Source: Brevundimonas poindexterae
GTDB lineage: Bacteria > Pseudomonadota > Alphaproteobacteria > Caulobacterales > Caulobacteraceae
Reading direction: 5' to 3'
Length of the DNA: 64,000 nucleotides
Assembly (NCBI RefSeq): GCF_020524625.1
Contig: NZ_JAIVLL010000001.1
Location: 124,001 to 188,000 of the forward strand
Position 1 is the stretch's first letter, and each line of letters begins with the position of its first letter. A model generated the notes under the pieces. That model had not been told where the DNA came from, made no database searches, and saw nothing but the letters and a program-made list of their open reading frames with translations. Positions 17,887 to 26,930 of the stretch are shown in pieces. A program made the position numbers and the translations under genes.

Positions 17887-18669
17887 TCAGCCGGTGAACT
17901 GTTCGGACAGGACCCGTTCCTCGAACGAGCGGCCGGGGTCGAACATCATGGTGAGGTCGATATCGCGCCGTTCGCAGACGTCCACGCGGCGGACGCGGCG
18001 GACCTCGAAACTGTCGGCCGTGGCGCTGACCGGGCGCTTGTCGGCCTCAAGCACCTCGAAGCTGACGCGGGCCTCGTGCGGCAGCAGGGCGCCCCGCCAG
18101 CGGCGTGGGCGAAAGGCGCTGATGGGTGTCAGGGCCAGAATGCGGGATTCCAGCGGGATGATCGGGCCGTGGGCCGAGAGGTTGTAGGCGGTCGAGCCGG
18201 CCGGCGTGGCGATCAGGCAGCCGTCGCAGGTCAGCTCCTCCATGCGCACGCGATCATCGACCCGGATGCGGAGCTTGGCGCTCTGGCGGGTTTGCCGCAG
18301 CAGGGAGACTTCGTTGATGGCCAGGCCGCTGTGGGTGGCGCCGCTCTCGCTCCAGGCGTCCATCTGCAGCGGATGGATGACCGTCCGGTTGGCAGCGGCG
18401 AGGCGGCGGAGCAGGTCGTCTTCGTCATAGTCGTTCATGAGGAAGCCCACCGAGCCGCGGTTCATGCCGTACACGGGCGTGCCGCGCGACAGATTGGCGT
18501 GCAGGGTCTCCAGCATGAAGCCGTCGCCGCCAAGGGCCACGATCACGTCCGCCTCGGCCGCCGGCACATGGGCATAGCGGTCGCGGAGGCGCACGAGGGC
18601 CGCCTGGGCCTCGGGACGTTCGCTGGCGGCAAATGCCAGCCGGGGAGCAGGAGGAGGAGTCACCGCCAC
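17887..18669 (-). CDS. nadK: NAD kinase
   Basis: A 260-residue enzyme making NADP from NAD and ATP. The diagnostic GGDG ([15 protein letters not shown]) is at residues 47-50, followed by the NAD-binding [14 protein letters not shown] and the conserved [20 protein letters not shown]; the APLIS-like end reads [16 protein letters not shown]. The length is that of short alphaproteobacterial NadK proteins. The start is GTG at 18669; a second in-frame GTG two codons later is equally possible. It sits between the Hpt gene and a DUF2336 gene on the same strand. Confidence 0.93.
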   Translation of the reverse strand: MAVTPPPAPRLAFAASERPEAQAALVRLRDRYAHVPAAEADVIVALGGDGFMLETLHANLSRGTPVYGMNRGSVGFLMNDYDEDDLLRRLAAANRTVIHPLQMDAWSESGATHSGLAINEVSLLRQTRQSAKLRIRVDDRVRMEELTCDGCLIATPAGSTAYNLSAHGPIIPLESRILALTPISAFRPRRWRGALLPHEARVSFEVLEADKRPVSATADSFEVRRVRRVDVCERRDIDLTMMFDPGRSFEERVLSEQFTG

Positions 18670-18708
18670 AGGTGAGACCGGGGGTCGCGACTTGTCAAAC
18701 GAAGTGCG

Positions 18709-19851
18709 TCAGCGAACCGGAGTTTCGCCGTCGCCGATCAGGGCGAGGAACGCGCGCTGCGCGGACTGGGGCGAGATGGCCCCGCGCTGCCAGACGGCCT
18801 GACCGGCCTCGCCCGGAGGTCCGCCGTTGATCTGGCGGATTTCGTACAGCAGGGGCGGGAAGACGGCCCGGTCGATCCCGACGGCCGCACAGGCGTAATA
18901 GAGGGGCTCGGGTGTGGTGTGGGTCAGGCAGGCCTTGACCTGGGTCATGGAGAAGCCGCCCAGCACCGACAGGGCGTGGCGGAACAGACCCATCTTCTTT
19001 TCACGGACCGCGCGGATCAGATAGCCCGGGCGCAGCTGGCCGGCGGCCTGAAGCTTGGTGACCAGTCGGCGATCCATCTCGTCGCGGTCGTCATCGACGA
19101 GTGGAGGCGTGACAGTGCCGTAGCCGAGCGACGTAAAGGCCTTGTCGACGGACTGATCCACGGCCTCGTCGAGCCGCAGGTCGGCGATGGCGAAGCGCTC
19201 GCCCATCGATTCCCGGAGCGCCGCCCCGACCCAGGCGTACATCTGGCGGGCGAGGGTTTCGTTCATGCGCGGGTGGCGGGTCAGCGGCGCGCGCAGGGCG
19301 GCCAGCCGGCGCGAGTGCTCGACCAGCCGGCGCAGGCCCTCGGCGCTGATCTCGGCCGTGGCATTGCCGGCGAGCGCGGTCAGGGGGGCGGGGTGGGCCT
19401 GATCCAGGATGGCGTCGGCGACGCGGGCGCTGAGGTTGGGGCGGCGGGCGACCTCGATCTGGTGCTCCAGGCTGGCCTTGACGAGGATGGCGAGCAGGTC
19501 CTCGTCCTTCAGGATCGGGCTGCTGGCGATCAGGGGGCGAGCGATCTCGATCTCGTCGAGGGCGAGGATGTTGATCAGGGCCGGCGGGGCCCAGCTGGCC
19601 CTGGCCAGGCGCTCGGACAAAGCGCGGCGGATGTCGTGCTCGGCCTGACGCGCGAGGGTCAGGAAGATGTCGGTCAGGACCGGCGAAAGTTCCTGGCTGG
19701 CGGCGTCGGGATGCTGGTCGCAGAGCGCCATGACGCCCAGCAGGAGGCGCTGGCGATCCTGATGCGTGCGGCTGTGGGCGAGGGTCAGCAGGGCGCTCGC
19801 ATCCGCGCCGGAGGGCGAGGACAGGGCGGGGTCTTGCTGGGCGGCTGCCAT
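18709..19851 (-). CDS. DUF2336 helical-repeat protein, second copy
   Basis: A 380-residue paralogue of the DUF2336 protein at 16178, of matching length and layout (SPILKDEDLLAILVKASLEH beside PAFSDEDLIEIVKAGSS in the first). The segments ALINILALDEIEIARPLIAS and HQIEVARRPNLSARVADAIL show the family repeat. The C-terminus (FPPLLYEIRQINGG, then SAQRAFLALI) corresponds to the LPPRLFQAFRSG region of the other copy. Start is uncertain between ATG 19851 and the adjacent GTG 19854, which lies closer to a GGAG site. It precedes nadK with a 39-base gap. TTAACC half-sites at 19899 and 19935 upstream could bind CtrA. Confidence 0.8.
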   Translation of the reverse strand: MAAAQQDPALSSPSGADASALLTLAHSRTHQDRQRLLLGVMALCDQHPDAASQELSPVLTDIFLTLARQAEHDIRRALSERLARASWAPPALINILALDEIEIARPLIASSPILKDEDLLAILVKASLEHQIEVARRPNLSARVADAILDQAHPAPLTALAGNATAEISAEGLRRLVEHSRRLAALRAPLTRHPRMNETLARQMYAWVGAALRESMGERFAIADLRLDEAVDQSVDKAFTSLGYGTVTPPLVDDDRDEMDRRLVTKLQAAGQLRPGYLIRAVREKKMGLFRHALSVLGGFSMTQVKACLTHTTPEPLYYACAAVGIDRAVFPPLLYEIRQINGGPPGEAGQAVWQRGAISPQSAQRAFLALIGDGETPVR

Positions 19852-20029
19852 CACGATCGACAACTCCGATGGGTGTCCGGGGCGCGCGCCGTCAGACGTT
19901 AACCGCACTATCGGTAAACTCGGTGAAGACAGGGTTAACCACATCTTGCCGAGCGTGGCCGTGGAGGGGTGCGGCTTGACCGCAGGCTCGTGTAGCGCGA
20001 GTTTCCCATCGCAACCGAGGAGTGTGAAG

Positions 20030-20794
20030 ATGGCCGATGGAGCCTCTGCGTCGCTGAAGTCCCGCGTGTCCGAAGCCGAATGGCAGGTGCGGGTCGAGCT
20101 GGCCGCCCTGTACCGGCTGGTGGCCCTGCACGGGTGGGACGACATGATCTTCACCCACATCTCGGCCCGGGTGCCGGGACCGGAGCACCACTTCCTGATC
20201 AACCCCTATGGCTATTATTTCGAGGAGATCACCGCCTCGTCGCTGGTGAAGGTCGATCTGGACGGGAACATCGTTCAGGAGACGACGAACTTCATCAATC
20301 CGGCCGGCTTCACCATCCACTCGGCAGTGCATGCCGCCCGCGAGGATGCCCTGTTCGTGATCCACCTGCACACGGTGGCGGGGGTCGGCGTGGCGGCGCA
20401 GCAGCACGGCCTGTTGCCGGTCAGCCAGAACGCCTGCCTGTTGCAGCACCAGGTGGCCTATCACGGCTATGAGGGGCTGGCGCTGAACCACGACGAGCGC
20501 GAACGTCTGGTCGCAGATCTGGGCGACAAGCCGCTGATGCTGCTGCGCAATCATGGCACGCTGGCAGTCGGTCAGACGGCGGCGGCGGCCTGGGTCGGGA
20601 TGTTCTTCCTGGAGCGGGCCTGCGCCCAGCAAATCGCGGCCCTGTCGGCGGGCCCTGACAAGGTGCTGATCGCGCCCGATGCGGCCCAGGCCGAAACGAA
20701 GGAGCAGGGCAAGGGCATCGGTTTCATCTCGGCCCTGGCCTGGCCGGGGGCCCTGCGGATGCTGGATCGCAAATCGCCGGGCTACGACGCGTGA
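20030..20794 (+). CDS. Class II aldolase/adducin family protein
   Basis: A 254-residue protein. The Zn-binding site is visible: LFVIHLHTVAGVGVAAQQHG with the HxH pair, and a later His in MLLRNHGTLAVG; DDMIFTHISARVPG and NPYGYYFEEITASSLVKVD are the family's phosphate-site and catalytic regions. Members include fuculose-phosphate aldolase and many uncharacterised proteins. The length and the adducin-like C-terminus do not identify the substrate. ATG 20030 follows GAGGAG. The next gene overlaps its stop (GTGA), so the two are coupled. Confidence 0.88.
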   Translation: MADGASASLKSRVSEAEWQVRVELAALYRLVALHGWDDMIFTHISARVPGPEHHFLINPYGYYFEEITASSLVKVDLDGNIVQETTNFINPAGFTIHSAVHAAREDALFVIHLHTVAGVGVAAQQHGLLPVSQNACLLQHQVAYHGYEGLALNHDERERLVADLGDKPLMLLRNHGTLAVGQTAAAAWVGMFFLERACAQQIAALSAGPDKVLIAPDAAQAETKEQGKGIGFISALAWPGALRMLDRKSPGYDA

Positions 20795-21579
20795 CACCCG
20801 CGCGGGGGCTGGCAATCGGTCTGGCCCTCGCGACGGCGGCCGCGATCGCGACCCCTGTTGACGCCGGCGGCTGGACAAAGAAGCGCGGCAAGGGCCAGCT
20901 GATCCTCAAATATGAGGCGATGCGCGCGACGAACGGATTTGACCCCGACGGCAACCGGGTGCCGCTGATGGTGGCGCGCCGGGACCGGAGCCTCGGCCTG
21001 TTCGCGGAGTACGGGCTGACCGACCGGCTGACGCTGGTCCTGAAGACGGACTGGCAGAGCGGGTCGGACGCCTTCGTCGACTATGAGGGGCGCGGGCCGC
21101 TCGAGGTCGGTCTGGCCTGGCAGCTGTATCGCGACGACGCCCACGCCGTCGCCCTGCAGGTCAGCTATGCGGACGGGGGTGAGGGCCGCAATGCAGGCTA
21201 TGCCCTGCCGGGCGAAGGCACGGCGGATTGGGAGGTGCGACTGTCGGGCGGACGTTCGGTCACCCCCGATCAGCCCGTGTTCGGCGTGACGACCGTTTTC
21301 CTGGATGTGCAGGGGGCGCGGCGCTTCCGGAACGGGCTGGAGGACGAGACCCGCGTCGATCTGACGCTGGGGGGCCGGATCGGGCGGGACTGGCTGGTTC
21401 TGGGGCAGCTGTACGGCGGTCAGGTCGACGAGGGCGGGCCACGCTGGCTGTCGTCGGAAACCTCCGTGGTGCGGGACTTCGGGGACTGGAGCGTGCAGGT
21501 CGGGTGGCGGTCGGCTGTAACCGGACGTGAAACCCCGCAGTCGGAGGGCTGGGTTTTCGGCCTGTGGCGGCGCTTCTAG
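20791..21579 (+). CDS. Putative outer-membrane beta-barrel protein
   Basis: A 262-residue protein I cannot place in a named family. A signal peptide (about residues 1-25, LALATAAAIATPVDAGG) is followed by repeated amphipathic strands alternating aromatic and charged residues (GKGQLILKYEAMRAT, LTLVLKTDWQSGSD). It ends in GWVFGLWRRF, with a terminal Phe as recognised by the BAM machinery. An outer-membrane barrel with no plug domain is the best reading. It starts with GTG overlapping the stop of the class II aldolase gene by four bases. The following RND efflux genes begin 111 bases downstream. Confidence 0.65.
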   Translation: MTPARGLAIGLALATAAAIATPVDAGGWTKKRGKGQLILKYEAMRATNGFDPDGNRVPLMVARRDRSLGLFAEYGLTDRLTLVLKTDWQSGSDAFVDYEGRGPLEVGLAWQLYRDDAHAVALQVSYADGGEGRNAGYALPGEGTADWEVRLSGGRSVTPDQPVFGVTTVFLDVQGARRFRNGLEDETRVDLTLGGRIGRDWLVLGQLYGGQVDEGGPRWLSSETSVVRDFGDWSVQVGWRSAVTGRETPQSEGWVFGLWRRF

Positions 21580-21690
21580 GCCCGCGAAACTTTCCGCGAC
21601 GGAATCCGTAACTCCCTGCGTTCCTAAAGAGGAATTGCGTCTGCCTGCCAGACGGCTATTGCAGGCTCGCAGCCAGGGATTCTTTGTCAC

Positions 21691-22788
21691 GTGATCAAGC
21701 GCCACTTCCTCCTCGTCGCCGCAGCCGTTCTGATTGTGGTGATGGCCGTTGCGGTCATCGTGCGCCTGTCGTTCGCCGATGCGGGCGAGGGCGGCGGACC
21801 TGGCCGGGGCGGCGGCGGACGCGGCGGTGGCCAGGAGGTCGCGGCGGTCCAGGTGGCCGAGCGGACCTTTTCGGACAGTCTGCAACTGGTGGGCGTGGCG
21901 CGCGGCCAGCGTTCGGTCAATATCGTCTCCTCGACCAGCGAGCTGATCACCCGGGTGATGTTCCGCGATGGACAGTCGGTTCGCGCCGGCGCGCCGCTGG
22001 TCGAGCTGCAGACGCGCGAGGAAGACGCCGACATCATCGAGGCGCAGTCGCGGGTCGATCAGGCGCGGCGCGACTATGAGCGGACGAGGGATCTGGCGGA
22101 GCGCGGCATCGCTCCCCGGGTGACCGCCGAGCAGGCCGAGGCCGCCCTGCGCGCCGCCGAGGCCTCGCTGGACGCCGCCGAGGCCCGCCGGGGCGACCGC
22201 ATGATCCGGGCGCCGTTTTCGGGCGTGCTGGGTTTGACATCGGTTACCCCGGGGACTCTGGTCGGACCGGGCACGGTGATCACCACGCTGGACGACATCA
22301 GCACCATCCGGATCGATTTTCCGCTGCCCGAGCGCTACCTGGGCCGGGTGCAGTCGGGCACGCCGATCAGCGCCACGGCCGACGCCTTTGCCGGGTCGCA
22401 GTTCACCGGCCGGATCGCCCGGGTGGATACCCGGATCGACGAAGTGACGCGTTCAGCCACGGCGCGCGCGGAAGTGCCCAATCCCGAGGGTCGTATCCGA
22501 CCGGGTATGTCGATGCGGGTGACCGTGCGTCAGGGGCAGCGGCAGGCGCTGGCCGTGCCGGAGTCCGCGGTGCAGTACGAGGGCGAGGGCGCCTTCGTCT
22601 ATCGCGTGGCGAATGGCGAGAGAGGCCAGATTGCCCAGCGTGTTGAGGTCGAGGCGGGGGCCGTCGAGGGCGGCTATGTCGAGATCCTGTCGGGCCTGGA
22701 CGCCGGTGACACGGTCGTCGCGACCGGTCTGAACCGCATCCAACCGGGTGCGCCGGTGACGGTCGCCGGCCGGAGTGCCGGTCAATGA
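21691..22788 (+). CDS. RND efflux periplasmic adaptor (membrane fusion protein)
   Basis: A 365-residue adaptor. An N-terminal membrane anchor (FLLVAAAVLIVVMAVAVIV) is followed by a Gly-rich linker, then a lipoyl/barrel-sandwich domain (FRDGQSVRAGAPLVELQT), a helical hairpin rich in Ala and Glu (AEQAEAALRAAEASLDAAEA) and a beta-barrel domain (STIRIDFPLPERYLGRVQSG). It couples the inner-membrane pump to an outer-membrane channel. The start is GTG 21691. The pump gene overlaps its end by four bases. No TolC-like channel gene is adjacent. Confidence 0.92.
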   Translation: MIKRHFLLVAAAVLIVVMAVAVIVRLSFADAGEGGGPGRGGGGRGGGQEVAAVQVAERTFSDSLQLVGVARGQRSVNIVSSTSELITRVMFRDGQSVRAGAPLVELQTREEDADIIEAQSRVDQARRDYERTRDLAERGIAPRVTAEQAEAALRAAEASLDAAEARRGDRMIRAPFSGVLGLTSVTPGTLVGPGTVITTLDDISTIRIDFPLPERYLGRVQSGTPISATADAFAGSQFTGRIARVDTRIDEVTRSATARAEVPNPEGRIRPGMSMRVTVRQGQRQALAVPESAVQYEGEGAFVYRVANGERGQIAQRVEVEAGAVEGGYVEILSGLDAGDTVVATGLNRIQPGAPVTVAGRSAGQ

Positions 22789-25700
22789 TGCTGTCGGATG
22801 TCGCCGTCCGGCGGCCCGTCTTCGCGGCGGTCGCGGCCATCGTGCTGTGCGTGATTGGCCTTGCAGCCTTCTTCTTCCTGCCGGTGCGGGAGCTGCCGGA
22901 CGTCGACCCGCCGATCGTGTCGGTCAACACCTCCTATGCCGGGGCCTCGGCCGAGGTGATCGAGAACCGGATCACCGAGCCGATCGAGCAGCAGGTGGCC
23001 GGTATTCCGGGCGTGGAGCGGATCGAGTCGACCAGCCGCGACGGACGCTCGAGCGTGCGGATCGAGTTCAGTCTGGACCGCAACATCGACGACGCCGCCA
23101 ATGATGTGCGCGACCGGGTCTCGCGCGTGGCCGGACGGCTGCCCGATCAGGCCGAGCCGCCGGGCGTGGCCAAGGCGGACACCGACAGCCAGCCGGTGAT
23201 GATCCTGTTCCTGCGCTCCACGACGATGAACCGGATGGAACTGACGGACTATGCCGACCGGTATCTGATCGACCGACTGTCGACCGTGCCGGGCGTGGCC
23301 CAGGTGCAGATCTATGGCGAGCAGCGCTATGCCATGCGCGTCTGGCTGGACCCCGCTGCCATGGCCGCGCGGGGCCTGACCGTCCAGAACATCGAACAGG
23401 CCCTGACGACCCAGAATGTCGAACTGCCGGCCGGCGCGCTGGAGTCAGGCGCCAAGGACTACACCGTTCGCGTGGCCCGCAACTATGCGACGGCCGAGGA
23501 CTTTGCCCAGATGCCGATCGGCACGGGCGGCTCGGCGTCGGCGCCCGGTTCGAGCCCGGCGGTGCAGGGCGATGTGACCTATGTCACCCGGCTGGGCGAT
23601 GTGGCGCGCATCGAGGAGGCTCCTTCGGAGGACCGGCGTCTGTTCCGGGGGAACGGGCTGGACCAGATCGGTCTGGCGATCACGCGTCAGGCCCAGTCGA
23701 ACGATCTGGCGATCTCGGATGCGGTGACCGAAATGGTCCAGACCATCCGGCCCAGCCTGCCGGACGGGGTGGAGCTGGAAGTCGGCTCGGACAATTCGGT
23801 CTTTACCGCCCACGCCATCGACGAGGTCTGGATCACCATCGGCATCGCCCTGGCGCTGGTGGCGCTGGTGAATTTCGTCTTCCTCGGCAGCCTGCGCGCC
23901 GCCTTTATCCCGTCGATCGTGGCGCCGATCTGCCTGCTGTCGACCTTCATCGTGCTGGCGCCGCTGGGCTTCTCGCTGAACCTGCTGACCTTGCTGGCAC
24001 TGGTGCTGGCCATCGGCCTGGTGGTCGATGACGCCATTGTGGTGACCGAGAATATCCAGCGGCGTCTGGATCACGGCGAGCCGCCGCTGGTGGCTGCCGA
24101 GCGCGGGGCACGCCAGGTGTTCTTTGCTGTGGTGGCGACGACCGTGGTGCTGTTGTCGGTGTTCGCGCCGCTGTTGTTCCTGCCGGGCTATGTCGGACGC
24201 CTGTTCGTCGAGCTGGCCGCCGCTATCGCCGCCGCCGTGGCCTTCTCGGCCTTTTTGGCGCTGAGTCTGTCGCCGATGCTGGCGTCGAAGATCCTGCGCC
24301 CGGCCTCGGGTTCGGGCTGGCTGACGCGCCGCGTCGACCGGACGATGGACCAGGTCAAGAATTCGTACCGCAACTCGCTGGACATGCTGCTCGGTCGGCG
24401 GGCGGCCGTCTGGGGCGTGGCCGGGCTGATCCTGCTGGTCGCGGCGGGTGGTGCCTTCATGTTCGTGAACCTGCCCAATGAACTGGTGCCCGATGAGGAC
24501 CGGGGCCGGGTCAGCGTGCGGGTGCAGGGGCCCGAGGGCGCGGGCTTTGACTACACCCGACGTATCATGCTGGGGCTGGAGCCGATCCTGGCCGAGTACA
24601 AGGCCTCGGGCGAGGCGGACAGCTATCTGGTGTCGGCGCCGGGCTTTGGCGGCGGCAGCTTCAACTCGGGCAATGCGGTGATGATCCTGTCGGACTGGTC
24701 GGAGCGTCACCGCTCGGCCGCCGAAATCTCGGCCGAGATCAACGGACGCCTGCGGAGCCAGACCGATGCCCAGGTGAACGCCAGCGTGCCGGGCAGCTTC
24801 CAGCGCGGCGGGGGCAATTCGAACAGTATCGAGATGGTCGTGACCGGCTCGGACTATGGCGAGATGTACCGGTGGCTGCAGCCGGTGCTGGCCGCGGCAC
24901 AGGAATATCCCGGGTTCTCGCGCCCGCGGCTGAACTATGAGCCCAATGCCCCGCGCCTGCTGGTGGATGTCGATCCGCAGACGGCGGCCGCGCTCGGCGT
25001 GTCGTCGCAACAGATCGGCCGGACGCTGGAGACCATGTTCGGTTCACGCCGGGCCACGACCTACATCAAGGGCGGGCAGGAATACGATGTGATCCTGCAG
25101 ACCGAGCGCGACAACCGGCGCGAGGTCAGCGATCTGGGTGCGCTGTATGTGGCGACCGGCAATGGCGATCTGGTGCCGCTGTCGTCCGTGGTCAGCACCA
25201 AGACGTCGGGCGATACGCCGGACCGGCGCCGTCAGGATCGCCAGCGCGCCATCAGCCTGCAGGCCGATCTGACGGAGGGCACGACACTGGCGGACGCCAT
25301 GGCCTTTCTGCAGGCCCGCGCCGACGAGCAGCCGCAGGGCGTGGTCAATGTGCAGTGGGACGGCGCCGCCCGAGATCAGCGCGAAGCCGGCAATGCGGTG
25401 GCCTGGGCCTTTGGTCTGGCGCTGGTGCTGGTGTTCCTGGTGCTGGCGGCCCAGTTCGAAAGCTGGATCACGCCGGCGGTCATCATGCTGACGGTGCCGC
25501 TGGCGGCGGCCGGGGGCCTGTTCGGTCTGGTGATGGCGGGGTCGAGCCTCAACATCTATTCGCAGATCGGGCTGATCATCCTGATCGGGGTGGCGGCCAA
25601 GAACGGCATTCTGATCGTCGAGTTCGCCAACCAGCTCCGGGATCAGGGGCGGTCGGTGCGCGAGGCGATCATTGAATCCTCGACCCTGCGTCTGCGGCCG

Positions 25701-25967
25701 ATCATCATGACCTCGATCGCGACCGCCTTCGGGGCTCTGCCGCTGGTGCTGTGGCAGGGGGCCGGCGCAGGCAGCCGCCAGACCATCGGTGTGGTGATCT
25801 TTGCCGGGGCGATCTTTGCGACCCTGCTGACCCTGTTCGTCGTGCCGGTGATCTATGGGGTGCTGGCCCGCTTCACGCGTTCGCCCGAGTACACGGCCCG
25901 CAAGATCGAGGAATGGGAAGCGCAGGAAGTCGCGGCCAATGATGCCCTGCCCAAGGCTGCTGAGTAG
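22785..25967 (+). CDS. RND multidrug efflux permease (AcrB/MexB-like)
   Basis: A 1060-residue inner-membrane proton antiporter of the HAE1 type. The N-terminus VAVRRPVFAAVAAIVLCVIG is characteristic. Twelve membrane segments flank two large periplasmic loops, the first containing GVERIESTSRDGRSSVRIEF. The TM4 proton-relay acid pair is intact (GLVVDDAIVVTENIQRR), as is the TM10-11 region (LIGVAAKNGILIVEFANQL). Substrates cannot be predicted. No regulator is adjacent, so control is not obvious. Confidence 0.94.
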   Translation: MMLSDVAVRRPVFAAVAAIVLCVIGLAAFFFLPVRELPDVDPPIVSVNTSYAGASAEVIENRITEPIEQQVAGIPGVERIESTSRDGRSSVRIEFSLDRNIDDAANDVRDRVSRVAGRLPDQAEPPGVAKADTDSQPVMILFLRSTTMNRMELTDYADRYLIDRLSTVPGVAQVQIYGEQRYAMRVWLDPAAMAARGLTVQNIEQALTTQNVELPAGALESGAKDYTVRVARNYATAEDFAQMPIGTGGSASAPGSSPAVQGDVTYVTRLGDVARIEEAPSEDRRLFRGNGLDQIGLAITRQAQSNDLAISDAVTEMVQTIRPSLPDGVELEVGSDNSVFTAHAIDEVWITIGIALALVALVNFVFLGSLRAAFIPSIVAPICLLSTFIVLAPLGFSLNLLTLLALVLAIGLVVDDAIVVTENIQRRLDHGEPPLVAAERGARQVFFAVVATTVVLLSVFAPLLFLPGYVGRLFVELAAAIAAAVAFSAFLALSLSPMLASKILRPASGSGWLTRRVDRTMDQVKNSYRNSLDMLLGRRAAVWGVAGLILLVAAGGAFMFVNLPNELVPDEDRGRVSVRVQGPEGAGFDYTRRIMLGLEPILAEYKASGEADSYLVSAPGFGGGSFNSGNAVMILSDWSERHRSAAEISAEINGRLRSQTDAQVNASVPGSFQRGGGNSNSIEMVVTGSDYGEMYRWLQPVLAAAQEYPGFSRPRLNYEPNAPRLLVDVDPQTAAALGVSSQQIGRTLETMFGSRRATTYIKGGQEYDVILQTERDNRREVSDLGALYVATGNGDLVPLSSVVSTKTSGDTPDRRRQDRQRAISLQADLTEGTTLADAMAFLQARADEQPQGVVNVQWDGAARDQREAGNAVAWAFGLALVLVFLVLAAQFESWITPAVIMLTVPLAAAGGLFGLVMAGSSLNIYSQIGLIILIGVAAKNGILIVEFANQLRDQGRSVREAIIESSTLRLRPIIMTSIATAFGALPLVLWQGAGAGSRQTIGVVIFAGAIFATLLTLFVVPVIYGVLARFTRSPEYTARKIEEWEAQEVAANDALPKAAE

Positions 25968-26023
25968 GTCGGGTCAGATCGTGGATCCCCTGAGTGACGT
26001 GCCATGCTCCCCAAAAGCGGACA

Positions 26024-26053
26024 CCGCTAACGTCAGCTAAGGGTGGTTAGCGG
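26024..26053. repeat. Perfect 8-base inverted repeat in an intergenic gap
   Basis: CCGCTAAC (26024-26031) and GTTAGCGG (26046-26053) flank a 14-base spacer, 42 bases before the orphan gene at 26095. It could be an operator or a weak hairpin. Confidence 0.4.
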
Positions 26054-26094
26054 ACCTTCCAGATCATAGGTTCAAGGCCGTCAGGAGCGAACCG

Positions 26095-26484
26095 ATGCGT
26101 CATCAGCCGAACATCGAAATGGTTATGGATTGCCTAGCGGAGTTAGGCAGTCGCGAGGAGCAAGAGCGGCTTTGGCTGTCTTCCGGAGCCGACGGCACCG
26201 AAGTCTCCTCACCCGTCGAAGCCGTTAGCGCGCTTTTCGACCACAGTGGGCTGGGAGACGCGTTGGACTGGTCGTGGCGTCAGCGGGAAGGTGGGCGCGA
26301 GGTGTCGGACGAGCGGGTCTATGACGACCAGATCGATGAGGGGATCAGAGCCTTACGCGAGTTGCTGAGGAAACTCCCCACTGCGTCCCCTCAGCACGTG
26401 ATCGACTCTCCTGAGATGGCGGACGTAAGGATCGCTGCGCGTCACCTGCTATCCGACCTTCGGCAAGTTGCCGTCAAACAATAA
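26095..26484 (+). CDS. Orphan hypothetical protein (129 aa)
   Basis: No recognised family. The protein is acidic, soluble and probably all-helical. It starts MRHQPNIEMVMDCLAELGSR, continues with ERLWLSSGADGTEVSSPVEA, and ends in a helix pair (IRALRELLRKL and VRIAARHLLSDLRQVAV). Third-position GC is visibly lower than in the adjacent efflux genes, and the flanking spacers are also AT-richer. It looks like part of a small acquired or relaxed patch (about 25.97-26.93 kb) with the next gene. AGGAGCG precedes the ATG. Confidence 0.55.
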   Translation: MRHQPNIEMVMDCLAELGSREEQERLWLSSGADGTEVSSPVEAVSALFDHSGLGDALDWSWRQREGGREVSDERVYDDQIDEGIRALRELLRKLPTASPQHVIDSPEMADVRIAARHLLSDLRQVAVKQ

Positions 26485-26534
26485 GCCGCGAACAGCCGCT
26501 TCGGGTCGAAATCGGACATTTGGCTCCGAGGTCG

Positions 26535-26816
26535 TCAGATCGCCTCCACCCGAAGCCTCAGCCAGTCAGGCAGGTCCATGGCCACCAAGAAGAAGTCGTC
26601 GACATAATCGAGCCCAGCACGCTCCAACCGCCGATGAAGTTCTGTAGCTGCTTCCTCTCCGAAGCATGGCCCGAAAATCAGGAGCTCCGAGCCAACGCCG
26701 CGACAATCCACACCGGTCAGGAGCGCGGTGAGATCAGCCTCGCTGAGGCCGAGACGTCTCATGGCTTCGCGGCGAACAATAATGTCGTGATGGGCTGTTA
26801 TCGCGACGGACGTCAT
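26535..26816 (-). CDS. Orphan hypothetical protein (93 aa)
   Basis: An unrecognised small soluble protein with N-terminal VRREAMRRLGLSEADLTALL, then ELLIFGPCFGEEAATELHRR and an end in FFLVAMDLPDWLRLRVEAI. The pattern helix-strand-helix-strand suggests a compact alpha/beta fold. It is convergent with the orphan gene at 26095 and shares its unusual base composition. There is no partner or motif to suggest a role, and no good ribosome site before the ATG. Confidence 0.5.
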   Translation of the reverse strand: MTSVAITAHHDIIVRREAMRRLGLSEADLTALLTGVDCRGVGSELLIFGPCFGEEAATELHRRLERAGLDYVDDFFLVAMDLPDWLRLRVEAI

Positions 26817-26930
26817 CTCTCGATGTTAGGCGCTTTGGCCTTTCTCGCAAACGGACGCTCCTATGGGCAGGTATGGGTCGGGAACAGACATTGCACTGTC
26901 GCTTGCAAGCGGACCCGCAGGATCGGCGTT

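Noticed and set aside
23445..25010. Long open frame antisense to the RND pump
   Set aside because: His/Arg/Gln-rich shadow with no start context.
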